The notes under the pieces: generated by a model
The model's input: only the letters and a program-made list of their open reading frames with translations
What the model was told of the DNA's origin: nothing
The model's database searches: none
Shown: in pieces, positions 1-13,237 of the stretch
How the letters are laid out: each line of letters begins with the position of its first letter
How positions within the stretch are numbered: position 1 is the first letter of the stretch
Assembly (NCBI GenBank): GCA_003864495.1
Contig: ML133400.1
Span: 1,790,575-1,854,574, forward strand
Reading direction: 5' to 3'
DNA: 64,000 bases
From: Nemopilema nomurai
Lineage: Eukaryota > Cnidaria > Scyphozoa > Rhizostomeae > Rhizostomatidae
Made by a program: the position numbers and the translations under genes

Positions 1-609
1 TAAAGCCAATCGGTGCTTCTACCTAATAAAAATCTGACAGTTTTACTGTAGACAGCAAAGTTAATTGCTGCATAATTCCAACACGATTGTTTTATAAAGA
101 AGGATTTAATAGATGAAGGTGGATGAATGTAATAGGATAATGATTTTCATTCGAGCATGTGTTCATGTAATCGAATAGTAGGCAGAAGCTTTAAAAGGTA
201 GGAAGTATTTCATAGTTATCATAAGTTAATCACTTTAATGCCTCATGCGTATTCTCTTTTATACGCTATGCTTTGCTCTTTATAAACTGGTTAGCATTTC
301 GGTATAAATTGTAAAAAGACTAATATCAATCATGCCTATTAAAACATATTATAAGTCTTCACATAAGTTTTTTCTGTCTAAAAACGCCATTAGGGTAAAC
401 AAAGACATTCTGTTTACACAATGCAACTCTGCAACTCTGACGATGCAACTCTTGTCAAAACTGTAGATATTGCTATGCTGCCGCCAGAATACCGTTAAGT
501 CACTTTTCTTGGTAAACATTCAATTGACGTATTCCTAGGACGTATTCCCAGCATAAATTTGAAGAAACAACGATAAGGGCATCAGCTTTTCAATGATGTA
601 AGTTCATAC

Positions 610-3600
610 CACGAGTTGATGCTGTGCGTTGCTGACACGGCATCGCCATTTTGTGCCAAAACAGAAACATGGGTAGTCCCCTTGTCCGTTGAAAGCTCCA
701 CGTCGATGCCATAGTAAGGTGCATCATGGGTAGTCTCATCTGTAATCTTCTCTCTTATCGCGTGACCCACTTTCGGACTTGTCATGTCTTCCATTAGCTG
801 AAACCAAATAATGTAATTTTTACTAGATATAGGTCTCCTCCCCAGCGTATCACATGGATCTGGCAGCTAGGCTGGGGCCAGTACCAAAGCAAATTTTGTC
901 ACAAGCGAACTTAGAAAAATTTCTCCAAGTCAGAACATACTATATTGGCAATGGATTGAAATTCTTTTAAAAGTCACTACCGCAGATGGTGTATTTAAAT
1001 ATTATTTTAGTACACGTGTCAAAAAAGCATAATAGCGCAAGTAGAGATTGTATAGATAACTTTGTTTCTGAATGATCTCTTTAATCCTCTTGGTCAGGAT
1101 TTCTAGCTCTTAAAAAGCAATTGGTGGTCGTCGATATCAAAGTCAGCAATAATTTACATCCTAAATATAATCGAGCTACCATTGTGTTAATGTCTGGAAG
1201 CTACTTTAAACAATTAAATGTTCCATGGGAATAATTATTAATTTTTGTTATAGTTTGAATGTATTGAATGACAATGGTAGATACAACCTCATACAAGATC
1301 AAAGCAAGAACAATTTGGTTGTGTATTTGCTCTGTTTCCGTTTATGCCTGAACCAATTATTTCTGTAGGCCTTAATAGCACCTAATTCACAAAAACATTG
1401 AGCAAGGCCAATGTTTTGTTGCAAATATCTTAATCGCTACTGTTTTCTAAAAAGATTATGTTCCTTCCAACAAGTCGTATGAGCGAGATGCAATTGTTTT
1501 ACATTACCTTTTTGGCCGCCTCTTCTTCCATATAATCCGGGTCTCCGACCTTAGAATACTGGGCAAATCCAAATTTCATTGCCTCGACCAGTCGATGATA
1601 TAATAGAATAGCTTTTTTGTTTTCCTTAAGATCTTCTTGGGTGAAACCGTAGCCTGTAATTGGAGATCAGAATCAATGATAATATTGCTTGATATCTTCA
1701 GTATCTCCAATAGCCTTAATCCTTTCTTATTCATTTTAAATCTTTTTTATTCAAGTAGCGTACCTATTCTCTCTAATGTCATGACGTAAGAAAAGACCAA
1801 GGTTCTTCAGTACACAAAGTTTGATTTATTGTTTAGAGCAATGAAGTTATTTATGCATTGTTAATTATGCCACATCAAAAGTCAACCATTTTTACTGTAA
1901 ATCCTGAGTTAATTTTAACCACTCGCAAGCCTGGTATTTTGAGGTGGATACAGAGCTGAAAATCAACCCTTCTTTTTTTCAGAATCTGCTTTCAAGAACT
2001 GCTAGCCGTGATCAAAATAAAGGGGCTTCAAATTATGATATCCAGCAGTTTGCTTGCTTTATAACCAATGAAGGTTTGTCAACTGTCCTTACCTTTCAGT
2101 ATATTGAGAATGTAGGTCACTGCGGGTCCTCCTGAAGGCGCAGGCACGGTGTACAATGTCAGGTCGCCGATCTCATCCATCAGCGCTTTCCTGTTTATCA
2201 CTTTGTAATTTGCTAAATCATCTAATGTTATAATGCCCCCGGCATCTTGAATGTCTTTGACAATATCCTCTGCCAAGGCTCCTGTGTAGAAATCTTCAGG
2301 GTTGTCCCTTATTCTTCCTAGCGTTTTTTCAAGGGCGGGATCCTTTATAATTGCTCCAAGTTCAACTACTTTGCCGTTTTTGAAAAGTAGTTTTCTGTGC
2401 ACAAATAGATTGAAACTGTGTTAGATAAAGTTTAGTCTAGATTTCTATAACGTGCATAAGCTAGTCCGATTACTATTTGATTGCTAGATAGGATAACGTT
2501 TGTAGCAATTATTCAGGTGCATGCACTCGTCTTTTCCTACGTCACATTCTTTCTAGGCACTAGTTCCCAGGGCTTAGCTTTGGACGCAGTTTCGTCCCTG
2601 AATTTTGCAACAAGGTATGTGTCAATTCAATAGTAAGAAGAAATTGATATTCTAATCATTAAGCTGGGAATTAGCAGACTAAGAACAGGGTAGCACCTAC
2701 TCTAACTAGAGTCGTTCTCTTTTCAACAGACAATTTAACCAAATGGTGATTATACCCTTATGTGTCTACCAACAATAGCGTAGAGGATGTCTGACTGAAA
2801 TCCAATGAGACTTTACCTTAGACCCGGATCTGATTCGACATGGTACCGTAAGACGTGGGCTGCTTGGTGCATTCGCTGGGGGACCTGAAACCCCCGCTGG
2901 GTAATGTTGATGGTTGGCTGTACCAAGTCCTTCCACGGCAGCTTTCCGTGCTTTTTCCAAGCCTCGTGCATGCCACGAATTTCCCCAGGGACAGCAATCG
3001 CTAATCCACCTTCGGTGAAAAGTAACTTCATTGCCCAAATGGTTGGCAACAAGGGACTCAAAGCGAAAATACTTCGGACAAAGGGATTTCATTGAGTCTA
3101 TGCGAAAGTTCAACAATATGTGAATCTTAAGTATTAAACATCATAAAACGTCTTGAAACATAAGAGAAATGGCTCTTCCTGAAGTTTTCACGTTTGTTTT
3201 CTTTCGGGGAAGGATTTTTCTCAACTAGTTACATGGAAATTTTGTATACGCAGCTTCGTGTAACTTTGATACTTAGATTGCACATGAATCAGAAGACAAA
3301 TAGGGTCTCCTTTTCTCAGATGGAGCAAAAATTTTACCACACCAAAATCTTTTACTGCATGAAAGACAACTGAATTATATTGTCCAGGACTGAGGCGAAG
3401 TGCCTTATTCATATCATCAAAATCGATTCTTACCTACAGAAGACCTATTTCCTTCATTCATATCATCAAAATCGATTCTTACCTACAGAAGACCTATTTC
3501 CTTCATTATCATCAAAATCGATTCTTACCTACAGAAGACCTATTTCCTTCATTCATATCATCAAAATCGATTCTTACCTACAGAAGACCTATTTCCTTCA

Positions 3601-4845
3601 TTCATATCATCAAAATCGATTCTTACCTACAGAAGACCTATTTCCTTCATTCATATCATCAAAATCGATTCTTACCTACAGAAGACCTATTTCCTTCATT
3701 CATATCATCAAAATCGATTCTTACCTACAGAAGACCTATTTCCTTCATTCATATCATCAAAATCGATTCTTACCTACAGAAGACCTATTTCCTTCATTTA
3801 TATCATCAAAATCGATTCTTACCTACAGAAGACCTATTTCCTTCATTCATAAACATATCTTCCCGTGCCTTTCCGGGTGCCGTCGGCTTGTAGTCGAAAG
3901 CGTCGACGGATCTGTCTTTTCGCGTGTACACCAGCATGAAGCCTCCACCTCCAATGCCAGTCGAATGCATGCTGTATAAACCGAGGCAGAACAGCGTAGC
4001 AACCGCGGCATCAACTGCACTGCCATTGCTTTTCAATATGTCGCGGCCTACGAGAAAGAGCTACGTTTTAGCATCCACTCTCATCACACGCAAAGGTACC
4101 CTTGTCTCTTCCTATAAGTCTCATATCAAAACGCCATTTTATGTCAAGAGAATAAATAAAGCCTTAATTTAGACGAATCCTTAGAAAGGCAGTTTGAATA
4201 AGATGGCTGACCCTTCCACACCTACTTCGATTCATGTGTACTGTCTGTTGAAGCCTCCCAATCTTGAATAACAGGTACCCTGATGCTAATTGCGATTGAT
4301 ATCCCATAGGCAAACAACATATATAGTGTCTCTACCCAGCAAATGATGCCTCATTTATACATTGGTACTGTAGGGCCTTTCTTTGATCAGAACATTGAGC
4401 ATTCAGACTCACCTCCCTATCATACAGTGGTCAACATTCGTACTAGCAATGTGTCTGACCGTTTCATCATCATTCAAACAATTAAGACTTAGATGTGGAC
4501 GTCCAATCTTTCATTAGTTACACTGGCACGATTGAGACCTCGGTCGACCAATCACGCGCCTCTTACCTATCTCCGAGCAAGTAACGGAATCCGCAGCGAC
4601 GGCTCCGTTGTGGTAAAGCTCCGCAGCGTCCGGCGACCTCGGTACGCCATGGTGATGCCGTTTGTGTCCAAAGCAGTAGAGTGTGATTGCCACAGCCACG
4701 GCAATGGCAGCGAGAACAGTCAGAGTTGTCAACGAAATCAGCACGAACTGCTTCTTGCTGACACTACAAAATATAAGAGAACTGCTCAGAATCAGTTATT
4801 GCCAGTGTCTCTGAGGTAAAGGACTCACTTCTCCGTCCGACGCAT
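610..4845 (-). CDS. Gamma-glutamyltransferase, copy A (3' end beyond left window edge)
   Basis: Type II membrane ectoenzyme that cleaves gamma-glutamyl bonds of glutathione and transfers the glutamyl group. Coding exons on minus, in order: 4829-4845, 4567-4763, 3823-4047, 2817-3009, 2093-2394, 1508-1653, 610-797, giving 422 codons plus 2 nt with consistent phases. Start is the ATG at 4845; its 17-nt exon joins in phase to exon 2. A short basic cytoplasmic tail precedes a transmembrane segment at residues about 12-35. Family motifs follow: NGSAVDAA, HSTGIGGGGFM, AVPGEIRG, QDAGGI, ILNILKGYGF, and GTTHVSVL holding the catalytic nucleophile Thr, about residue 401, where the family precursor autocleaves into large and small subunits. 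The last one or two exons (NNEM and GG motifs) are missing because the window ends. Exon lengths 197, 225, 193, 302, 146 and 188 equal those of the neighbouring copy. The donor of exon 3 lies in a 49-bp tandem repeat. Family certain; the exact subtype (GGT1/GGT5-like) is not resolved. Confidence 0.9.
3408..3859. repeat. 49-bp minisatellite built from an exon end plus its splice donor
   Basis: Nine copies of a 49-bp unit (one shortened to 46 bp) stand in tandem; the motif ATCGATTCTTACCTACAG begins at 3422, 3471, 3517, 3566, 3615, 3664, 3713, 3762 and 3811. On minus each unit contains the last 28 nt of GGT-A exon 3 and the donor GTAG|GTAAGAATCG. The copy at 3811-3859 is the one fused to the coding exon. 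Reading past its donor meets TGA after five codons (GKNRF stop), so only that donor yields a full protein. Confidence 0.97.
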
Positions 4846-7815
4846 CGGTTAAAGGAAAGAAAATTAACAAACAACGTATGCGAAATTACAGTGTTGATTA
4901 CATGTGGCCGGCCTCCCTCGTCATCCAAGCTGAACGATTTCATTGGGATCAAAAACATTTACTAGCCGGTATTCTGAAGACATCGGAAAGGAAAGCTGCC
5001 TGGATATACAATAGGGTCTGCCGGCTACATGCAATCGCCCATGCGCCTCGTTTAAACGTTGAGTGTTCTGCCAGGCCTAAAGCTTCTTTTGCGGCCTAAC
5101 TGGTATATTTTTTTGCGAAAGAGGAACTGACGAATTAGCCAAAAATCCAACGGCTAATTACTACTTAGAAAGCTTATGAATCAATAAATGGTGTTCATTA
5201 TAGTGAAAAATTTAATAATTCTTTCTCAGCGTAATGGTTGTCATGTGGCATTAACAATGGTTGCTTCAAATATAGTTACAAAGATGTTTTATTTTAAGTG
5301 AACAAGACTGAGATTATTTACACGAAATGTTTTTCTAAAAATTAGCAATTGATAGGCACAGCTTTTCTTCACTGCGAAATGAAGAAACATCTTCACGCTT
5401 TGTTGAAACTTTGTCGTCCTCATAAAATATCCATGAAAATCCCAAAACTTACACGACTTTCCTCTTCGTCTTTTTACTTTCGTAGGGATCTGAAATTTTT
5501 TTCACGCCATCATCTCCCGATTTCATTTTTACGATTAAGTGTCTTGCGTTATACCGTTACACTGTCATTTTCAGCAATGATGTTTTTCTACCACTGAAGG
5601 CTGAAATAACAAAATAACCAGCACTGAATATTTTTCCAAACTTTCAACTATGCCAGGAAGATTAATAGATTGCAGAGGCCTGGCGACCATACATGTCAAT
5701 ATGGTTTAAACATACCTTAAACTAGCAGTTAGAATCTTATATTTGATGTTTTAAAGATACTTTCCGTTTTATTTTAGATACGTAGCCCTAAGATCTCATT
5801 TTGAGGATTCATTCAAAGTTTTTTTTAGAGTAAATCAGAGGTGCTCTTCTAAAGACGCAGAATTGCTTGGCAAATCTTGTCACATTACCCGTTTACCAAA
5901 GATCAAATGATTACTGGGCATGCTTCAAAGAAGTAGATGAACAATCAGTCAATTGTAATTTTTTTCAGAAATTTGCTAGCTTAGAAGCATCGTCTCTTTG
6001 AAAATTATGAAGGAAGAGTTTTCATCCACGAATCTTTTTATCTATTTTGTAAATTAATGGTCGCCACTAGACGAGTGGTTAATGAAAGAGAAAATGGAAA
6101 TTAAATACGTAGGCCCGAATCACTTACCGAAATGAAAGCACTTGTTAGCAAATTGCCTTCCTGTTTTTCCTAGTCCAATTCTTAATTCTCCGAGATATAA
6201 CAATAACTGTTAAGGAAAAAAGTAGACATAGAAGCAAGTTTTCGCCTTTCGCATCCGGTCCGGCTTCTTCGGGGCAACAAAAGCAGGTACCCCAATTGAG
6301 AAGCTTGACGCTAAGGCGGTTTGACAGTTCAAGATTATGAGCATGAATGACCCCAAAATAAATACCCAGCATCCAACGCGGCTCTTCTTGGCATCTCGCT
6401 AGAGTTTGTATCAAGTCGCCAGAGAGATAGCGAACGCTTCAAAGATCATGCGATACTTTCTATTCCAAAAAAGCTTGATTTTTTTCTTTTTTGCAGTTTT
6501 CACAATTTTGCATTTGCTTTTTCGTCTTGTTATGCATTCTAAATCTGATTGAAGCGGGCGAATTGTGGGCAAAGTGGTTGTATATACTGGCCTTTTAACG
6601 TGAAAAACAAGCATTCGCGTATCTGAACGTCCTCCGGGTGCCCGCGTGTTCTGTGGTAATGCTGCGTGTTGGTAATAATGCTATCTCTACACCTTTAATA
6701 GCATTCTCGCTCTTTCTGATGACCCTGAAGCTGACAACAATCACTGCAAGCGAGCAATCTTGATTCGAATCGAGAAATCATTGACAATCAATGCTTTTGC
6801 CCGGTCTGCCTTCTGTTTCCCCGTCTACTCATTCCAATCTCTCTCTGGCTGAAATCTGACCATTTTACATTAGGTAACACCATTACTTTCAGATTGCCAT
6901 ACATTCATTGTCATTTTTCGATTAGCTGTAAGAGCTGAAGTGATAAATCCATTAGTCGTGTATCCGTTAAGGGATTTGAAAAATGGAGTATATAAATTAT
7001 TAATTTTATCGAAATCTTAACAGGCTTCGACATGACTAATGAGGAAATGTGCCTTTACGCTTCGTAATTTTCTCGTGAAACAGCGTTAAGTAAAATTTGA
7101 AAACCTGACTGAAACAAAATAGTTATTGAATAAGAACTACTGCTTTAGAGCCAACATTTTGGAAATGTAAGCAGCACCGAGAAATGCTCACAAAAATGAG
7201 GACCTTTTCTCGAAACTGAGAAAAACTAATATAATAGACTTCTTCAAATATCATTTAATGATAAGTATTGTAATTCAGAATATCAACTGTTATACATTTT
7301 ACATATTATGTATATAATACATATTATTGAACACGGTTGTGTTAAAATACTTTATAATATTAGCTTGATAAGTAGTTTATCAGTATCAAAATGTTTAATT
7401 TGTATAAAAAATGTAATTGAGTTGCAAATGAAATTGGATAAAAGCTCTAATAATGCTATTGCAGGAATAGTTTTGAAATATTTTGAAAGTAACTCTTCTG
7501 AGACTGGTTTTCTGCCCTAACTTTTTATTAAGTTATGTCAGGGAAAATTATGGCAGAAATGTAGATTTTTATGATCCAGGTTTCTAGAGTGGCTTAGTCG
7601 TTTTGTGCTTTTGGGTTGGGGCATTATTGAATCCAGACTACCTTTCTTGAAACCTAGACTACTATAAAAAAGAATGTGTCTTTCTATATCAAAAGTGTGT
7701 GGCAACAAGCTGTTCTGTTATTGGCTATTTTCTTATTCCTTCCTTTACTATCCCTCCTTTCTACCTAAAAGAAAAAAGCTTTCAAGCCTTCTTTAGGCCT
7801 TCTCATAATACCTAT
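4846..7815. other. Intergenic sequence between the two GGT genes
   Basis: AT-rich spacer upstream of copy A and downstream of copy B. It should hold the promoter of copy A just right of 4845. The minus-strand AATAAA (TTTATT at 7524-7529) could be the polyadenylation signal of copy B, about 290 bp after its stop. A minus ORF at 6145-6414 has a Cys-rich then hydrophobic stretch but no recognisable family; I do not call it a gene. Confidence 0.5.
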
Positions 7816-10800
7816 CTAGAATCCCGCCGTATGTCCATACTTTCTTGGATCGGATTTTGCAAAGATTCGCCCCTTATTTTCTACATAAATAGCCTGCACC
7901 GATGAAAACTCAGGTCGGCCGTTGAAGTTTATTTTGTGGCCAAGGCCCTTGAGTCCATCAATCACCTTCTTTGACATTGGTATTTTCTCTTCAATCGTCA
8001 CGTGATCTGGAACTAGTTGGTGATAAAATCTTGGCTTGCTGACTGCATGTCCGAGTTCGTCTTCAAACCACAATTTGTTCAGTAAAACCTGGAATCAAAG
8101 GTAAAAATGATTCTTTGAAGCCTTTCATGTTTATACCAGCAATTGCTCGAAAACGTTCGTCTATATAAGGTCTTTCGAACAATGCAGTTCGCTTGAAAGC
8201 TTTTGAACCCTCGAAAGTTATTTTTGTGACCCTGTTTAAAAGGCAAATGGCTTAATGACATAAAAGTCACAAACAACCAGGGAAAACACAAAGCAACAAT
8301 GCAATCATTGAGATTTCATTTCCCCCATTTTAGCTATTGTGCATGTTCACCGCCAAGAACGTCTTCCCACTTATTCTTTCACCAATTGTACTTACCCATG
8401 ACACGGCTGTGATGATCCTTGGCCCTCCAGATGCACCAAGCACCATCTTGACGTCTCCATTGTCATCTGTCACGATCATTGGTGTACTTGCAGACAATGG
8501 CGTTTTGCCTGGTTTCAAGGAATTCGCAGGGGCTGCTGGGAACTGGTGGGCGCTCGCTCCAGGCAACCCAAAATCTGCCATTTCGTTGTTGAAAATTATC
8601 CCGTTCGTTGTAGACCTAATGCCACCTCCAAACCTGATCGAAATCAAGCGAGTTCATGATTTATCCATTTAGGGGATCTTATCAAACACTGAATACTTGA
8701 ATGAGCATAAATGAAAACAAGAGTCTACAATCAAATAAAAGTTAATTTAAACTTGACCTAGGGTTAAATATTGTCTGAACGTAAGCAAAATGGCGATGGA
8801 TGGAAATACGAAAGACTCCAGTAGCAGCGTTACAGAAGTAGATATCATATATTCTTTTAGTTTCGGTGAATGCCTTTAGACATGTTCTTTTAAGACCGTT
8901 TTACGTTTTCATTCAAACCAAATATAAAGGTTGATAGGAACAAATGGTTTCTTGCAATTGTGAAGTCTTATACGACGAGATATTTGTTAAAACGGTTTGA
9001 AATAAGGATTGATGCATCCGAATTAAATCAGCGTAAAAGTAGCACAGGCCCGTTTTCGGTTGGCAACTTTTCCATAATGATAACAGTTCGTCTTGATCTT
9101 CAGGTAAAACGAGTACCTAAAGGGCCACCGGTGATGATAAATTCCATTTATGAATACACTTGTGAATGCCTGGTCTCAAAATCTCAGAAGGAGGCCTTAC
9201 CATTCGTTGATAGTTCCAGTCACCGAGGCTGCGTCACCGTTCGGGCCCAAGATGCTCACGTGCGTCGTGCCTTCCTCTACAGGTTGTGACGTCACTGGAC
9301 CGTAGTAATCAATCAAGTGTGTGGAATTCTCTGTGATTTTGCTTCTAACGTATCGGCTAATCTCATCGGAAGTTACGTTGTACAGAAACTGCAAAGAGAC
9401 CGAAATGCTACAAGGCAATCGAAACTAATGACTTGCTTTTGAAGATATTCATCTGTGTTTCTTTACGCTTTGCAGTACAGAAATTGATACAGACAAATAG
9501 TGCGTTTTTACCTACGACAATCTGATTAAATTTCGCTGTCCATATAGTTATTTGAAAACCTTTTTGGCTACTAGAAGAGATGATATTTTCATACGAATAA
9601 AAATTTCACGGGATTCTCTAAGTCGATGTTAATTCTGTGTGTGAAAAGCTAAGGCCCTGCTTGCCGCGCAAAATACAATTCTAAAATCTTCTTGTAAATA
9701 ACAGGTATCGAAAGCTCACCTTTTTAACAAGCTCTGCATCTAAAAAGTCAGGGTCACCCTCCTGCGTTCTTTGTGCATATGCAAATTTGAATGCCTCTGC
9801 AATTCGCTGATACGTCTGCAGAGACTTTTCATCATCCAAAAGGTCATCTTTAGTGAAGTTATACCCTTAGGACGAAGCATAAATACAGTTTGGTTTTTAA
9901 GCTGAAGAAATTTCGAAGCATTGTCTTCGAATTGCGTCAAATAAGAAGTATCAAACTTTACGACATGTGGATTTCAATGTATTTTGCACTCTTTTTATTG
10001 CCTACTGCCTCCAGTAAAGTAGAAAACCATTGCTGAAAATAACTGTCAAGCCTTTTGCAACAGCCTAAAGCATTTTTCAAAGTCTGAGGCAATAGACAAT
10101 CCACCCTTACCATTTAAGATATTTAGAATTTGAAGAACGATTGGTCCACCAAAAGGTGTTGTAGCCGTGTGGAATGTGTAGTTTCCGATTCGAAGCGACA
10201 AAGTTTCCGGGGTTTGTACTTGGTAGCTCTTTAGGTCTTCCAATGTGATGATTCCAGAATGATTTTGAATGTCTTGCACGATTTCCCTTGCAATACTGCC
10301 CTGGTAGAAATCTTCCGGGTCTTCCTGAATTCTTTTTAACATTTTTGCGTACTCGGGAATCTTCAGCTTCTCTCCAAGTTCCCTCAGTGTACCATTCCGT
10401 AACATCAAGTCACTTTGAAATAACGCAAAATCAATTACTAATATATTTTTTCATGCACTTTTTCTAATTAACATGTTTATTAGTAATGAATGTTCTAGCA
10501 ATTCTAGACAAGGCATTTCAAAGAGACTTGGAAGTATTTAGAAGGTATGCGTACGGTATGAGTTATTCTGGTCTGAGACGGTATGCATACTTTCTTAATA
10601 AGAATAAAGTCTATAAGAATATTAAGGCTCTGAAAAATTAGGTAATCTTATAAGAAAGCGTGTAATTGGAGACTTGATCGACTCGCTTCAGAACCTCGTA
10701 CCTGAGTCCTTGATCGGCCTCGATTACATCTCTGAATGTATTTGCGGCTTCATAAAGCCTAAGCTGAATTCTGAAACCATTTTCAGTCATGTCGACTGTT

Positions 10801-13237
10801 GGCTGGATGAGATCTCGCCATGGCAGCTTCCCATATTTCTTCCACGCAGCGTGCAACCCGCGAATCTCTCCCGGGACTGCGACAGACAAGCCGCCTGTAA
10901 GGAATAAGATCGAATTTAGCCTGCGTGCAGACTTGTCTACTTGACTTGACTATCGAAGTTTGATGAGAAGATGGGATATAGGTTAGAAGGCACTTGATTG
11001 TGTATATGAGCCAGAAAATGTATTGATGCATCGTTTGTCCCACAGGTCATGTGTATGGGATATATGTAAGGCTTGTTTGTGGTGAATGAACAAAGGATAC
11101 AGTGAATGCATTTGTGACACAATGGATCCCATTTGCCCGTCACAGCAATAATGAGCTCGTACCTCTCAGTGTTTCGTTCGACCTCGCCTTCAGCAGGTGC
11201 TCCGTGGCTGACAGAGGCGCGCGCTCTCTGTAGTTGAAAGTCTCGAAAGTCTTGTTCTCTCTTATGTACACAACCATCACTCCTCCTCCGCCGGGTCCTG
11301 ATGAGTGCATGTTGATGACGCTCAAACAGAAGCTGGAGGCCACTGCCGCATCCACAACCGAGCCGTTCTGCTTCAGAATGTCCGCGCCTTCAAAAGGGAA
11401 ACAAGCTTCAGATGCAGTCACATCGATACTCCCATTCACTGGATGGCACCTTAAGCGCACTTTGCAGTCGGCTCTCTAGACATATGCACATACCAAATGC
11501 CGAACTTTAGGCCCAGCTGACGTGAATTCTAGACCTTTTTACCCTCGACATTTAGTTGGCCAGTATTCGGTACAACTATGCATACATACTATGCAGATAC
11601 AGAATTCTACGTAGAGCTACTCGAAGTGTTTTAGCTTGAAGTAAGACACCCTAATTAATTCAACAGACAAAAGAAGGTACTTCGTACCCAAGTGACACAA
11701 GTGATTGTTGATTGCTTGAATACATATTTTCTTAGCTGGGTATAAGTGCTTCAGGGTCTCCGAGGAAAAGGGGCTTGGGGCCATGGCCCTCTAATTTTTT
11801 TGTAAAACAATAAAGCTTCTTAAAATATCTTTTGTTGTGATTATTAAAAACTCCCTTGGCCCCTCCACTTTCCAACCGGCGTCGGAGCCCACGTGCTTCT
11901 TACCTACTTCTGAGCAGGTAATGGTATCGGCAGCAACAGCCGCATTCTGGTATATTTCGGCATCATCGGCAGTGACGTCTCTCTTCTCCACGACTGACTG
12001 CGCGATCGGAATCCTCGTGGATTGGTGAATTCCCCATCCGAGCACTAGCAGCACAGCCATGTTCGTGAATATGGTCAGCAGAACCTTTTTCGCGGTTGGC
12101 CTACAGAAAAGAGATCGTCAAATACTGGAGTCTGGGCCCTAACGTAGCCTAAAAGACTCATTGACTATGTTTAATATGTGCCTTAAATATCCCGGGCATT
12201 CGTATCAGAGGTTCCGTATTGTACGCTTAACATTTAACGTTTTCACGTCTTTCTTATCAAGATGTTACGCATATAGTTCACGAATCATTGTCTCTCTCTC
12301 TGTGCTTCACAGAGATTGCATTGCCTTCACGCATTCATGCATTGACAAACGGTCAGCTCCACATTACAATGGTTTATTAGCTGCCCCCTGGCAACAAGAG
12401 GCAATAAGAATTGCATTTCCAGCTACTTCTAAGCGTACTATTTGGCTTGGTGCTCCAGGCCTCTGCTGAATGCTGGGATCCTGGTAATCGGTCCTTTTTC
12501 CACTGAATGGAAAGATGGCAAGGCGCGACAATTTTGTATGATACCTTTCCTTTAAAGGCCATAAATCACAAATGAAGAGACAGCACTTCTTTTGCCAAAG
12601 GCTTGTTTTCAACGATCAAATTCATATAAAGATTGATATAGATTATGATAATTGGACTTGATTTAACACACATTTCTTGCAACATACAGGTTTAGATGTC
12701 AACTATGCCACATCTGTATTTTTTCACTTCAACTGGGCCCTAGTCTTATCGCAACTTGCAATCAGATTGAATTGCACGAGCAGGGATAACTTGGTGCTAG
12801 AGGTGTTATTTTCTCAACATCCGCATGCTTTGAGCACCGAAGATAACAATCGGGTCTTGAGATAGTTCTCAATTGAAATCTCCTAATTTCAGTTGAGAAT
12901 GTTGCTTTGAAAAACAATAGGAAAGGAATCATGAAATGGGAACAAAGACAGCTGATCAGACAGACAACTGTACTTAGCTTATCTGGGTGAACGAACAGAA
13001 AACAGATTGCCGAGAAACGAAACATTAACGCCGAAAAGATTTGTGGCATCTTAGTTAGGCCATCTAACCCAACTCGTAAGGCTACCCATCACGGATCCAA
13101 TTAATCCAAAACAAGATTAGAACAACTCTAGCATTCACAAACACTTACGGAAACCAGGTTTTCGAGCTGGATGCATTGAATCTTGAAGTAGTTGAGGCAT
13201 CAGCCGCAATTCTTTGGTCCTTGATCTCTGATATCAT
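7816..13237 (-). CDS. Gamma-glutamyltransferase, copy B (complete, nine exons)
   Basis: Membrane-bound glutathione hydrolase/gamma-glutamyltransferase of 616 residues. Exons on minus: 13149-13237, 11904-12100, 11163-11387, 10702-10894, 10111-10412, 9720-9865, 9201-9388, 8396-8633, 7816-8088 (stop TAG). All junctions are GT/AG and the sum is 617 codons. A Ser/Thr-rich cytoplasmic tail of about 30 residues begins at the ATG at 13237, then a transmembrane segment at about 36-54. Motifs: NGSVVDAAVA, HSSGPGGGG, AVPGEIRG, ILNILNGYNF, EEGTTHVSI with the predicted catalytic Thr425, IIFNNEMADF (the Glu and Asp that bind the substrate alpha-amino group are kept), KTPLSAS, and LGASGGPRI. The second Ser of the usual PLSS pair is Ala here, which may alter substrate contacts. 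The C-terminus KYGHTAGF resembles the vertebrate end. It lies head-to-tail with copy A. Exon 1 was assigned from donor quality, open frame and phase, and is the least certain part. Confidence 0.93.
12101..13148 (-). other. First intron of GGT copy B
   Basis: The intron lies between the tail exon and the transmembrane exon (donor GTAAGT at 13148, acceptor CTGTAG at 12101). No gene is recognised inside it. Two overlapping minus ORFs near 12364-12612 look like chance. Confidence 0.7.

Noticed and set aside
3408..3859. CRISPR-like array
   Set aside because: Units are contiguous without unique spacers and the genome is eukaryotic.
3380..3979. Two long plus-strand ORFs (199 and 150 codons) with a repeated peptide
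   Set aside because: They are the minisatellite read on the wrong strand; the 49-bp period rotates the frame and all frames happen to be open. The real coding sense is the minus GGT exon.
6145..6414. 89-codon minus ORF with CFCCPEE and a hydrophobic stretch
   Set aside because: No splice partners, no family, and located between genes; kept only as a remark.
13151..13178. Short ATG frame at 13177 as the first exon of GGT-B
   Set aside because: Its phase leaves one extra base and does not fit exon 2; the frame from the ATG at 13237 through the same donor fits.
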